Shown: one piece after another, positions 33,988 to 42,119 of the stretch | Numbering within the stretch: position 1 is the stretch's first letter | Layout of the letters: each line of letters starts with the position of its first letter | Position numbers and translations under genes: made by a program | The notes under the pieces: model-generated | Told to the model about the DNA's origin: nothing | The model's database searches: none | What the model saw: the letters and a program-made list of their open reading frames with translations, nothing else | Source of the DNA: Halorhabdus amylolytica | GTDB taxonomy: Archaea > Halobacteriota > Halobacteria > Halobacteriales > Haloarculaceae | DNA: 64,000 nucleotides | Direction: 5' to 3' | Assembly: GCF_004944975.1 (NCBI RefSeq) | Contig: NZ_SPQG01000002.1 | Coordinates: forward strand, 62,001-126,000

Positions 33988-35100
33988 ATGGGCCTTGAGG
34001 AGGAGATCCGGGAGCTCGAGGAGGAGATCGCGTCCACGCCCTACAACAAGGCCACCGAGGAGCATATCGGTCGCCTGAAGGCCAAACTCGCCGAGAAGAA
34101 AGAGGAATTCGAGAAGCGCCAATCGGGTTCGGGCGGTGGTCCGGGCTACGCGGTCGAGAAGACCGGCGACGCGACGGTGGCGCTGGTGGGCTTTCCCAGC
34201 GTCGGCAAGTCCACGCTCATCAACGCCCTCACGAACGCCGACAGTGAAGTCGGTTCCTACGACTTCACCACGCTCAACGTCAATCCCGGGATGCTCCAGT
34301 ACAACGGCGCGAACATCCAACTGCTGGACGTCCCCGGGCTGATCGAGGGAGCCGCGGGCGGCCGTGGCGGCGGGAAAGAAGTCCTCTCGGTCGTTCGGAC
34401 GGCCGATCTCGTCCTGTTCGTGCTCTCGGCCTTCGAGATCGAACAGTACGAACGCCTCAGCGAGGAACTCTACCGGAATAAGGTTCGACTCGACGTCGAA
34501 CCGCCACGGGTCACCGTCCGCAAGAAACACAAGGACGGCATCAGCGTCAACGCCTCCGTCGACCTCGATCTCGACGAACAGACGATCAAGAGTGTCCTCC
34601 GGGAACACGAGTTCGTCAACGCCGACGTGACCATCGGCGAGCACATCGACATCGACCGGCTGATCGACGGCATCATGGACAACCGCGAGTACCTCCCCTC
34701 GCTGGTTGCCATCAACAAGGTCGATCTGATCGAACCCAGCTACGTCGATACCGTCAAGAGCGACCTCCGGGATGTTGGCGTCGACCCCGAGGAGGCTATC
34801 TTCATCAGCGCCGAGAAGGAGAAAGGCTTAGAGAGTCTGACCGAGCGTATCTGGGACGAACTCGGCCTCATCCGGATCTACATGGACAAGCCCGGCCGCG
34901 GCGTCGACTACGAGGAACCGTTGATCCTCACGGAGGGTGATACGGTCGGTGATGCCTGCGAGAAGATCGGCGGCCGATTCGACGATCGGTTCCGATTCGC
35001 ACGGGTTTCCGGGGAGAGCGCCGCCCACGACGACCAGCAGGTCGGCCGCGATCACGAACTCGCCGACGAGGACGTCCTCCGACTCGTCGTGGATCGGTGA
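33988..35100 (+). CDS. DRG-family (developmentally regulated) GTP-binding protein
   Basis: 370 residues. N-terminal helical segment (EEEIRELEEEIASTPYNKATEEHIGRLK in outline, residues 4-32), a DRG G domain with G1 GFPSVGKS, G3 DVPGL, G4 NKVD and G5 SAEK, an S5D2L-like insertion between, and a C-terminal TGS domain (about 290-368). DRG GTPases associate with ribosomes in eukaryotes and archaea. It diverges from the small L11-neighbour gene and is followed by a membrane protein nine bases later. Confidence 0.94.
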   Translation: MGLEEEIRELEEEIASTPYNKATEEHIGRLKAKLAEKKEEFEKRQSGSGGGPGYAVEKTGDATVALVGFPSVGKSTLINALTNADSEVGSYDFTTLNVNPGMLQYNGANIQLLDVPGLIEGAAGGRGGGKEVLSVVRTADLVLFVLSAFEIEQYERLSEELYRNKVRLDVEPPRVTVRKKHKDGISVNASVDLDLDEQTIKSVLREHEFVNADVTIGEHIDIDRLIDGIMDNREYLPSLVAINKVDLIEPSYVDTVKSDLRDVGVDPEEAIFISAEKEKGLESLTERIWDELGLIRIYMDKPGRGVDYEEPLILTEGDTVGDACEKIGGRFDDRFRFARVSGESAAHDDQQVGRDHELADEDVLRLVVDR

Positions 35101-35109
35101 CTTCGAGCG

Positions 35110-35568
35110 ATGCCCGAGAACGACAGCCCACGAGCGCGCGTGCTTGCCGTCCTCTCGTTGTCGGTCGTTCCATGGACGGTTCTGGTGATCGACGGACACG
35201 TGACGCTCGTGATGCCGTGGGGACTGTTCGATCCGTTCACCCCGCACGTGACGCTCCTACCCGACTACCTCGCCGCCACGGGTGGCGGTCCGCCGCCGTT
35301 TCTCTCTTCGTGGCCGCTCGGCGTCGCGATCTGCCTGTTCGCACTCGCCGGTGTCCTCGCGGAGCTGTTCGACCGGGGCGCTCCACGGGTGACTGGTGGA
35401 CTACTCGTGGTGGTCGGCGTGACGCAACTGACGGTCGCCTGGGGATTCTTGCGTCGTGGTGAGTACACCCTCGTCGTTCCACTAGGCACGATCGCTGCCT
35501 GGACGCTCGCGTGGTGGTTCTACTGGCCCGACTTGCGCTCGATCGGACGTCCCGGCCCACGGTCCTGA
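35110..35568 (+). CDS. Four-helix membrane protein (TIGR04206-like)
   Basis: 152 residues with four predicted membrane helices (about 12-32, 64-86, 96-114 and 122-140) and a short basic tail ending in RSIGRPGPRS. The first loop is rich in Pro/Gly (GGGPPPF). It matches the layout of a haloarchaeal family known as TIGR04206; the function is not known. The ATG begins nine bases after the DRG stop, so the two are likely co-transcribed. Confidence 0.7.
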   Translation: MPENDSPRARVLAVLSLSVVPWTVLVIDGHVTLVMPWGLFDPFTPHVTLLPDYLAATGGGPPPFLSSWPLGVAICLFALAGVLAELFDRGAPRVTGGLLVVVGVTQLTVAWGFLRRGEYTLVVPLGTIAAWTLAWWFYWPDLRSIGRPGPRS

Positions 35569-35637
35569 TCGCCGTAGCGACCGTCGGAGCGTTCCGGATC
35601 ACCAAGGATTATCGCCCCCCGTGACTCTCTCCGTCGG

Positions 35638-36060
35638 GTGACCGATGGGTCGTTTTCACATCGATCGCGCCTGTTCGCCCTCCGGAAGCACGTCGCTGCC
35701 CTCTCCTGGCCGGTGATGGTCGAGCAGGTCTCCCGGACGCTGATGCGGACGACCGATATCTTCGTGACGACGCTGTTCTCGCCGCTTGCGGTCGCCGCTA
35801 TGGGTCTCGCCGACCTCTACAGGCGGAGCAGGCCGAGGCGGTTCACGCACGCCTGCCATTACGATCGGGCCCGGGCTGGGTGCCGGCGCGATCGCACTTT
35901 CGAGCCAGGAATACTGGACGCGACGCCGAGCGGACCCGCGACGAGGCGATCACACAGGCCATCGCCATCGGCGCGATCACCGGGATCCCGTTCGTCCTCT
36001 TCTCTGCCTCGGCGCTCGGGATCGTCGTGGCGGGCTTCGGGCACGGTGACTGGGCCCGAA
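35638..36060 (+). pseudogene. Truncated, frameshifted MATE efflux transporter
   Basis: Three consecutive reading frames give one MATE-like sequence. From 35638: RKHVAALSWPVMVEQVSRT to VAAMGLADLY. Then in another frame TPAITIGPGLGAGAIALSSQ (about 35844-35903). Then in a third frame ERTRDEAITQAIAIGAITG to LGIVVAGFG (about 35925-36050). These are the first four helices of a MATE family Na+/H+-drug antiporter. Two frameshifts and loss of about two thirds of the gene leave it non-functional. An intact glyoxalase-type gene begins just after. Confidence 0.8.
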
Positions 36061-36177
36061 AGGCAGGACGGCTGATGGACGAGCGTGCGGGCGAGAGCAC
36101 GGTACGTGACCCGTTCGACGGAGTCTCGGATCACCGAGTCCGGCACGTTTTTCGGCGGTCCACTCGATGGTCCATAC

Positions 36178-36936
36178 ATGGATGGAACACTCGACCACGT
36201 CATGATGCGCGTCGAAGACTTAGAGGAATCGCTTTCGTGGTATCAGACCCACTTCGACTACGAGGAGAAGAGCCGGTGGGAGGCCGAGACGTTCACAAAC
36301 GTCCATCTCGGCCCAGCGGACGGTCACGAGGACGCCGCGACGCTGGAACTGACATACAACCACGACGGCCGGTCGTACACGATGGGCGACGCCTGGGGTC
36401 ACATCGCGGTCCGCGTCGAGGACGTCGAGGAAGCCTACGACGAGCTGATGGACGAGGGCGTCGAGGACTACCGCCCGCCCGAAGAGAATCCGGGATACGC
36501 CTTCGTCAAAGATCCCGACGGCCACGAGATCGAGATCGTCGAGCGCGACCACGGCGCCCGCTGGAGCATCGACCACACGATGATCCGCGTCGAGGATGCC
36601 GAGGAGGCGATCGGCTGGTACACGCGCGCGCTCGAATACGAGATGTTCCGGCGAAGCGAGCACTCCTCGTTCGCGCTGTACTTCCTCAATCCCGAAGACG
36701 CACCCGCGGAAGCGATGTCTGTCGAGTTGACCTACAACTACGACGGCGGTTCCTACGAGCTGGGCGACGCCTGGGGCCACCTGGCGGTCCGAACCGAGGA
36801 GGGGACGCTCGAGGACACCTGGGAGACGCTCATGCAGCGGGACGCCGAGGACTACCGCGATCCCGAATCCTGTGACTACAACTACGCGTTCACGAAGGAC
36901 CCTGACGGACACGAGATCGAAGTCGTCGAGCGCTAG
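36178..36936 (+). CDS. Tandem glyoxalase/VOC-domain protein
   Basis: 252 residues from the ATG at 36178. It has two complete VOC (glyoxalase I/dioxygenase) modules in tandem: residues 1-124 and 129-252. Each has the DHVMMRVED/DHTMIRVED start, the TLELTYN strand, the GDAWGHIAVR/GDAWGHLAVR metal His and the DPDGHEIEIVER end. A lactoylglutathione-lyase-like role in methylglyoxal removal is the usual label, but haloarchaea lack glutathione and use gamma-glutamylcysteine, so the thiol partner is uncertain. Confidence 0.88.
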   Translation: MDGTLDHVMMRVEDLEESLSWYQTHFDYEEKSRWEAETFTNVHLGPADGHEDAATLELTYNHDGRSYTMGDAWGHIAVRVEDVEEAYDELMDEGVEDYRPPEENPGYAFVKDPDGHEIEIVERDHGARWSIDHTMIRVEDAEEAIGWYTRALEYEMFRRSEHSSFALYFLNPEDAPAEAMSVELTYNYDGGSYELGDAWGHLAVRTEEGTLEDTWETLMQRDAEDYRDPESCDYNYAFTKDPDGHEIEVVER

Positions 36937-37238
36937 CGAGACCGCGTGAGCGAAGTGAACGAGGTCTTGTTGAAAGTGAACGGTGAGCGTAGCGAGCGAG
37001 GTCTCGGCAACAACGAGGGGGAGCGACAGCGACCCGCGAGCAGCGAGCCGCGAGGTCGACCGACGGGAGACCTCGGACTGCACGAGCGAGGCACAACGAA
37101 GCGAGTGCCTTGGTTCGGCCGAGCGCGCCCGGTTTGTCGCGGACTTCCGTCACGGGTTTTGCGTGAGCGATCGGGTGCTCTCTCCGCCGACAACGACAAG
37201 ACCTTTATCCGGAATGACGCAAGGGTAGCCAGACGCAC
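36937..37238. other. 302-bp gap rich in GAGCGNAGCGAG-type repeats
   Basis: The sequence between the glyoxalase-like gene and artA is full of short imperfect repeats such as GAGCGTAGCGAGCGAG and GAAGCGAGTG, a form common in haloarchaeal intergenic DNA. No gene is seen. The archaeosortase box A CCTTTATC lies at 37202-37209, about 30 bases before its ATG. Confidence 0.55.
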
Positions 37239-38237
37239 ATGGTGGAGCCGATCATCGACGGACTGGCGGCGTTACACGGCTATGCAGGGGAGATCGCGTG
37301 GGTCGTACTCGGCGCGTTCCTGGCCGGTGCTATCCTCGAACGGTACGACGAGGACCTCGGGGTCTACGTCTACGCTGGCGGGTGGGTAATCCTGGCCGGG
37401 TACTGGCTCGCCTACGTCCACTACTTCGTGTTCGCCCAGAAGTCGATCACCGAGAGCGCGGGCGTCATCGTCGGGATTCCCCTCTCGCTGTACGTCGCAT
37501 ATCTTCTCGTGACCGGGCGCCGCCGTCTGCTGGTCCTCTCGCGAGTCATCACCTTCGCCTGGCTGTTCTTCCTGCCGTTGTCGGCCCTGGCGTTCGTCCG
37601 TCGGCCGCTGATCGAGACCACCACTGCACACACTGATTTCTTCCTGTCACTGCTGGGGGATAACTACCGGCTCGGCGACTGGTATCCGGCCCTCCCGACC
37701 GGGCTCGAACTCCCCGGCGGTTCCTCACTCGGGGCCCAGAGCACGCTCCCGGACAAGAACTTTCCCTACCGGAACACCTTCCTCTATGCGCCCGACGGCC
37801 ATCCGGTCACCTACACGATCCGGCTTGCCTGTACTGGCATCGGCAGTATGTCCATTTTCGTCGGCCTGATCGGCGCCGTGCGAGGATCGTTACGGCAGAA
37901 GGCCAAGGCGCTGGGCGCGGCTATCGGTATCATCTACGTGCTCAATATCGTCCGGAACGTGTTCATCGCCCACACGGTCGGAACCCAGCGATTGCACGTC
38001 CTCCCCGATCTGATCATGGCGTTGTTCTCCAGTGACGACCCGTACATGGTGTCGTACTTCGTCGGTGATCGCATCCTCGCACAGTTTGGCTCCGTGATCG
38101 CTCTCGTGGCGATCACCTGGCTGGTCGTTCGCTGGGTGCCCGACGTGCTCCGAGTCGTCGAGGAAGGGATGTACCTGCTGACGCGACGCGAGTACGATCT
38201 CAAAGGGGCACTAAACGTCGACGACGTCGAGAACTGA
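37239..38237 (+). CDS. artA: Archaeosortase A
   Basis: 332 residues with about eight membrane helices. The exosortase/archaeosortase catalytic triad is visible: Cys in RLACTGIGSM (about residue 198), Arg in NIVRNVFIAH (about 237), and a conserved His region nearby. ArtA recognises a C-terminal PGF-helix-Arg signal on surface proteins, removes it and helps attach the archaeal lipid anchor. The S-layer glycoprotein is its best-known target in Haloferax. It has its own box A; no target gene lies adjacent. Confidence 0.92.
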   Translation: MVEPIIDGLAALHGYAGEIAWVVLGAFLAGAILERYDEDLGVYVYAGGWVILAGYWLAYVHYFVFAQKSITESAGVIVGIPLSLYVAYLLVTGRRRLLVLSRVITFAWLFFLPLSALAFVRRPLIETTTAHTDFFLSLLGDNYRLGDWYPALPTGLELPGGSSLGAQSTLPDKNFPYRNTFLYAPDGHPVTYTIRLACTGIGSMSIFVGLIGAVRGSLRQKAKALGAAIGIIYVLNIVRNVFIAHTVGTQRLHVLPDLIMALFSSDDPYMVSYFVGDRILAQFGSVIALVAITWLVVRWVPDVLRVVEEGMYLLTRREYDLKGALNVDDVEN

Positions 38238-38294
38238 CCGTTTCACTGATTCGCTTCAGGGACCGATACTCGCCTGGACCGATGTCGAAGACCG

Positions 38295-39086
38295 TCACTC
38301 CACGGTATTCTCTGCGAGGACGTCCCCCGGCGCGTCGGCCAGCGCGGCAAGTGCGTCCCGCTCGATGTGGTGGAGCGACCCGGGTACGAGCAGCAGGTGC
38401 AATGGATCGCCGAAGTCCTCGGTCGAAAGTGCGTCGAGGCGATCCGCCTTGACGACTGGATCGGGGCTCCCTGCGCGGGCCACGACGGCCCCCAGCGCGT
38501 CCGTTCGCCACTGATCAGCGAGCATCCCGGCCGCGGTCGCGCCGGTCATGAAGTCCTCGCGGTCGTCGTCGATCGAGATGTCCAGAAAGACCAGCGTGTG
38601 TAGGTCACGCTCGCGGTTGGCTTCGATCGTTTCGATCACGCTATCGGGGACCCCCTCAGCGCCGTGAGACCGTTCGAACGGGAGCGTCGTGGCCTTCCCG
38701 AAGCGGTAGTTCTGCAGTCCGGTGAGCGAACTCGCGGCCGTCTGGGCGGTCGTCCCGTGGATCACACGCGTCTCGATTCCCCGTTCCTCGGCCCGGAGTC
38801 GCAGGTCGACGTGGGTCGTCGAGATCATGGTGTCCCCTGCCGTCAGGAAGACGACCTCACTCTCGCTCGCAGCGTCGAGGATCGGTTCGGGCTGCTGTTC
38901 GATACCGACCCGATCACGGATCTCTATGTCCACGTCGTGGAACGATTCGAGATCCGAACGCGTCGTGCCCGCGAGTTGGCTGGTGTAGAACTCCGCGAAG
39001 ACGCGATCGGCCGCCCGGACTGCGTCCCGACCCGCGAGCGTGATCGAACGCTCGTCGTAGAGACCGAGACCGACGAAAGTGAGCAT
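38295..39086 (-). CDS. dph5: Diphthine synthase
   Basis: 263 residues. The Rossmann-like methyltransferase start MLTFVGLGLYDERSITL, VFLTAGDTMISTTHVDLR (SAM site) and LTGLQNYRFGKATTLPF are typical of Dph5. It methylates the modified histidine of elongation factor 2 during diphthamide synthesis. The upstream Dph2 gene is not in the window. Together with dys/aIF5A it makes this stretch rich in translation-factor modification genes, though they are 32 kb apart. Confidence 0.94.
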   Translation of the reverse strand: MLTFVGLGLYDERSITLAGRDAVRAADRVFAEFYTSQLAGTTRSDLESFHDVDIEIRDRVGIEQQPEPILDAASESEVVFLTAGDTMISTTHVDLRLRAEERGIETRVIHGTTAQTAASSLTGLQNYRFGKATTLPFERSHGAEGVPDSVIETIEANRERDLHTLVFLDISIDDDREDFMTGATAAGMLADQWRTDALGAVVARAGSPDPVVKADRLDALSTEDFGDPLHLLLVPGSLHHIERDALAALADAPGDVLAENTVE

Positions 39087-39206
39087 ACCCGTTTTGGGGA
39101 GCCTCCGCGGATAAACGAACCGTTCTGGTAAACGTCACCTGTTCGGGCGAGTCCAGTGAGCCACCTGATGAGGAGAGTGGTCCATTGCGATCCGGCTCGC
39201 ATTTGC

Positions 39207-40052
39207 TCAACTGATCCGGTAATTGTCCGGGTCGTCACTCGCGATGACGTTGCTACAGCGAGTACAGCGCCAGGTATCCGCGCCGATCTTCTCGTAGCCA
39301 GCTTCGAGTCGGGAACCATGCCACTCGTCCCAGGCGAGACCACAGTTCGGACAGGCCTGTGGCAACCCACGGACGGTCGGATCCTGCTCTTTCTTCACAT
39401 TGCTCAGCATCGATTCGATGCGTTCACTCCGTGTCAGAATCGCATCCAGATCGCCCGGCTGGAGATACTGACGGAATCGTTGCAGGTGTGATTCCAGTAA
39501 CTCTGTCGAATCCGTCAGCTTCTGGAGTCGATCGTCGTCGGCAGCCGTCTCCTCGTCCAGTCCGAGTCTCCGGTTCTGAGCGGCGAGGTTGACGGTGTAG
39601 TATCGCTGGAGGGTTGCGTCGTAGTACGCACGGACGTACAACCGCTTGATACGGTTCTGTACGGTTTCGCGATCGCTGGTCCGGTGGAAAACTTCGTCGT
39701 GGGGAACGCAAATGTCTTCGCCACTCTCCTGGTCTCCGGCCAGGAGTCCGATACGCGTGTAGTTAGTGGCCTGTACCGTTCGCGAGGCAGCCCTCAGTAA
39801 CTTGTCGTCCGAGAGCGCCATCGAGAGCAGGACGACCGCGACGTTGCCGGACAACGCGTCGCTGAAGGCGTCCACGTCACTGAACGATTCGATCGAGATC
39901 CTATCGGGCAGTGCCGCAGTGACCGATTCGCGTCGGGTTCGACTCGCTGCGAGGACCACGATACTGGCGCGGAGATCCGGCGAACGTTCCTTGATCGGAG
40001 CGCTTGAGGACCCCTCGAACAGCCCGTCTCGCTCCTCGGGCTGGTCTGCCAT
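39207..40052 (-). CDS. HalX-domain protein with degenerate receiver and C-terminal zinc ribbon
   Basis: 281 residues. Residues about 28-130 have the receiver-like pattern, but at the place of the phospho-acceptor Asp the sequence is VVLLSMALSDD, so phosphorylation is unlikely. A HalX domain follows (about 130-205: RAYYDATLQRYYTVNLAAQNRRL). The C-terminus is a zinc ribbon with CPNCGLAW and CTRCSNVI. HalX proteins are haloarchaeal sensory/regulatory adaptors. It is the only gene here with this combination; no kinase is adjacent. Confidence 0.8.
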   Translation of the reverse strand: MADQPEERDGLFEGSSSAPIKERSPDLRASIVVLAASRTRRESVTAALPDRISIESFSDVDAFSDALSGNVAVVLLSMALSDDKLLRAASRTVQATNYTRIGLLAGDQESGEDICVPHDEVFHRTSDRETVQNRIKRLYVRAYYDATLQRYYTVNLAAQNRRLGLDEETAADDDRLQKLTDSTELLESHLQRFRQYLQPGDLDAILTRSERIESMLSNVKKEQDPTVRGLPQACPNCGLAWDEWHGSRLEAGYEKIGADTWRCTRCSNVIASDDPDNYRIS

Positions 40053-40057
40053 CCCTT

Positions 40058-40078
40058 GTCTGACATACCTTATCAGAC
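40058..40078 (-). promoter_or_regulatory. Inverted repeat between box A and the start of the HalX gene
   Basis: GTCTGA (40058-40063) and TCAGAC (40073-40078), 9 bases apart, lie just before the ATG at 40052 and overlap the expected transcription start. A TTATTATC box A candidate lies at 40080-40088. The position suits a repressor site. Confidence 0.4.
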
Positions 40079-40279
40079 GATAATAATCTGTTGGCGAGCC
40101 CTACCACACTGGAATGGTTCGTTTACGAGTTCGTATTGCCATCTGTCACATTCGACATCACAGTTCGTCTTTGCTGGGTCGTTTTCTGCGTCGAGATGCT
40201 GCTATTCTTCGGTTCGTGCCCCAATCGATTCGAGCGTCGAAACGTCAGGCTTACCGCGAGTTAGCCCTGACTCCTGCCC

Positions 40280-41260
40280 ATGTCCGTCCCGTGCGTTCGT
40301 GTCCCTCGCGAGGACGGTGAGGCTACCCGGGAGCGTCTCGCTGACGATGATCTCGTCGACGAAGCCTACGAAATCACCGTCGAAGAGGGATCACTGTTCA
40401 TTCCCGTCACCGACCCGGACGCCGTTCCGACGGAATACGCGATCGTCCATCGTGGGGTTCCTTCCCGTGAGACGCAGACGATGCCCGCCGATCTCCTGGG
40501 GTTCGATCCGAGTTACGAACGCCTTGGGGAGATCGTCATCCTCGACGAGGACGATCCCGAGCGTGCCCAGGCGATCGCCGAGGCCGTGATGACCGCCGAT
40601 CTACCCGTCAAGACTGTTCTCAGCCGTGCCTCGAAGGTCAAAGGTGAACAGCGCGTTCGTGAGTGGGATGTGCTGGCCGGTGACGGTACCGAGACTGTCC
40701 ATCGCGAGCACGGCTGTGAGTTCGCGGTCGACCTGGCGGACGTGTATTTCTCGCCACGGCTGGCGACAGAGCGTCACCGCGTCGTCGAACAGGTCAGCGA
40801 GGGGGAACACGCCTTCGACATGTTCGCCGGCGTCGGCCCGTTCGTGATCCCGTTCGCCAAACGTGGGGCCACCGCCGTCGGCGTCGACGTCAACCCTGAC
40901 GCGATCGAGTACCTCCGGGAGAACGCTCGAAGGAACGGCGTCGAGGATCCCGTGACGGCGATCGAGAGTGACGTACGCGAGGTCGCCCCCGAGTACGCCG
41001 GCTGGGCGGACCGGATCGTGATGAACCTTCCCCACAGTGCCGACGAATTCCTGGACACGGCGGTCGAACTGGCCGGCGACGACACCGTAATCCACTACTA
41101 TGACATCACTCACGAGGACGATCTCTATGGTCCCGGCGAACAGGCGGTCCGGGAGGCTGCCGGCGAGGAGTACGCCGTCGATGTCAAAACCCGGCGGACG
41201 GTGCGGTCATATGCGCCCCACGAGTACAACGTCGTCCTGGATGTTCGACTCCGCCGGTGA
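40280..41260 (+). CDS. trm5: tRNA (guanine37-N1)-methyltransferase Trm5-type
   Basis: 326 residues. An N-terminal D1-like domain, a central D2 region (KTVLSRASKVKGEQRVREWDVLAG) and a SAM-binding domain with MFAGVGPFVIPFAKRG. The catalytic-loop motif is NLPHSADEF, the Trm5 form of NPPY. It methylates G37 next to the anticodon and prevents frameshifting. TYW2-like activity is an alternative in the same family. The tRNA-Thr gene lies 220 bases downstream. Confidence 0.9.
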   Translation: MSVPCVRVPREDGEATRERLADDDLVDEAYEITVEEGSLFIPVTDPDAVPTEYAIVHRGVPSRETQTMPADLLGFDPSYERLGEIVILDEDDPERAQAIAEAVMTADLPVKTVLSRASKVKGEQRVREWDVLAGDGTETVHREHGCEFAVDLADVYFSPRLATERHRVVEQVSEGEHAFDMFAGVGPFVIPFAKRGATAVGVDVNPDAIEYLRENARRNGVEDPVTAIESDVREVAPEYAGWADRIVMNLPHSADEFLDTAVELAGDDTVIHYYDITHEDDLYGPGEQAVREAAGEEYAVDVKTRRTVRSYAPHEYNVVLDVRLRR

Positions 41261-41359
41261 GGCGCTCCGATTCGCAATCCTTATTGCGATCATCTCCGCT
41301 ACAGTGTAGTACGTGTCGAGGCCTGCGATGCGGGCTCGGCAAGCGGGTGAAACGAGCTT

Positions 41360-41458
41360 GCCGGTGGTGAGCAAATCCGGAGGATTTGCGAGTCTCGACG
41401 CACGAGCGAACGAAGTGAGCGATGTGCGCCGGTGGTGAGCGGTTCCGGAGGAACCGCG
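41360..41458 (+). repeat. Two tandem hairpin repeats upstream of tRNA-Thr
   Basis: GCCGGTGGTGAGC occurs at 41360-41372 and 41428-41440, each followed by a perfect 8-bp hairpin with a GGA loop: GCAAATCC-GGA-GGATTTGC (41371-41389) and GCGGTTCC-GGA-GGAACCGC (41439-41457). The stems differ at several positions with matching changes on both arms. The 68-base period ends just before the tRNA, whose own 5' end also begins GCCGGTG. Confidence 0.7.
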
Positions 41459-41482
41459 ATCCTCGGCGCGGATGAAGTGAGC

Positions 41483-41557
41483 GCCGGTGTAGCTCAGACT
41501 GGCTAGAGCGAATCCTTCGTAAGGATTAGGCCGGGGGTTCAAATCCCCCCACCGGCT
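41483..41557 (+). tRNA. tRNA-Thr (anticodon CGU)
   Basis: 75 bases folding into a full cloverleaf: acceptor GCCGGTG/CACCGGC, D stem GCTC/GAGC, anticodon stem AATCC/GGATT with loop TTCGTAA, T stem GGGGG/CCCCC with TTCAAAT loop. The anticodon CGT is at 41518-41520 and decodes ACG (Thr). The discriminator base is U, as expected for archaeal tRNA-Thr. No intron, and no encoded CCA. The gene lies between Trm5 and the small glycine-zipper gene. Confidence 0.95.
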
Positions 41558-41672
41558 CTTCTCCGGGCGAACGGACGTGAGTCCGTGTGAGACGGCGTGG
41601 ATCGCGGATGGGACGCGACGATGGCGAGATCTCGAGCATACATTTATCTTTCGCTCGCTCGTCCACACCGAT

Positions 41673-41879
41673 ATGGGAAAACGAACCGACAAAGCGTTGA
41701 GTAGAGCGAAGTTCGCGGCTATCGGCGGCGCCATCGGCGCCGCGATCGGTGGATTACTCAGCCGGAAGGCTGCCAGCACTGGTGCGGGAGTCGGGGCACT
41801 GGTCGGGGCCACAGTCGGGGAGAAACGCGTCGACATCGGGGAACTGGCGGAGAAGGTCACTGACAACTCGGCTGACTGA
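41673..41879 (+). CDS. Small glycine-zipper membrane protein (68 aa)
   Basis: 68 residues from the ATG at 41673 (MGKRTDKALS); the longer ORF start at 41577 lies in the tRNA 3' flank. The middle is a Gly/Ala-rich hydrophobic stretch with GG/GA spacing (AAIGGAIGAAIGGLL and GAGVGALVGATVGE), which suggests glycine-zipper helices. Basic N-terminus, acidic C-terminus. Similar tiny proteins occur widely; the function is unknown. It follows a CATTTATC box A at about 41641. Confidence 0.7.
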   Translation: MGKRTDKALSRAKFAAIGGAIGAAIGGLLSRKAASTGAGVGALVGATVGEKRVDIGELAEKVTDNSAD

Positions 41880-42088
41880 GACGCTGTGTTCGGCTGATAC
41901 CTTCTTGGGAGACAGTAGCTGTGCGTATTCGTCTCGGGAACGTGGATCCATTTCCGGATCCTTCGGGCCTCGATCGTGAGATGGACGATCATCGACAGCG
42001 TAGGTTCGATCCCTCACCAGTCCTGATCGCCCAATCGTGAGTCGATATTTGCTATAGCGTTATTCAGTTTATTAGTTCGATCCTGGCG

Positions 42089-42096
42089 TTTTTATC
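42089..42096 (+). promoter_or_regulatory. Box A of the DHH nuclease gene
   Basis: TTTTTATC, 24 bases upstream of the ATG at 42120, the usual spacing for leaderless haloarchaeal transcripts. Confidence 0.6.
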
Positions 42097-42119
42097 GTGG
42101 CGGGACCCAACGACGAACG

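Noticed and set aside
36937-37140. Repeated GAGCG-type blocks as a possible CRISPR or coding repeat
   Set aside because: Units are irregular, short and without spacers of constant length; typical haloarchaeal intergenic repeats.
41990-42030. GGTTCGATCCC stretch resembling a tRNA T-arm at about 42002
   Set aside because: The flanks do not form a 5-bp T stem or any other tRNA arm; taken as chance.
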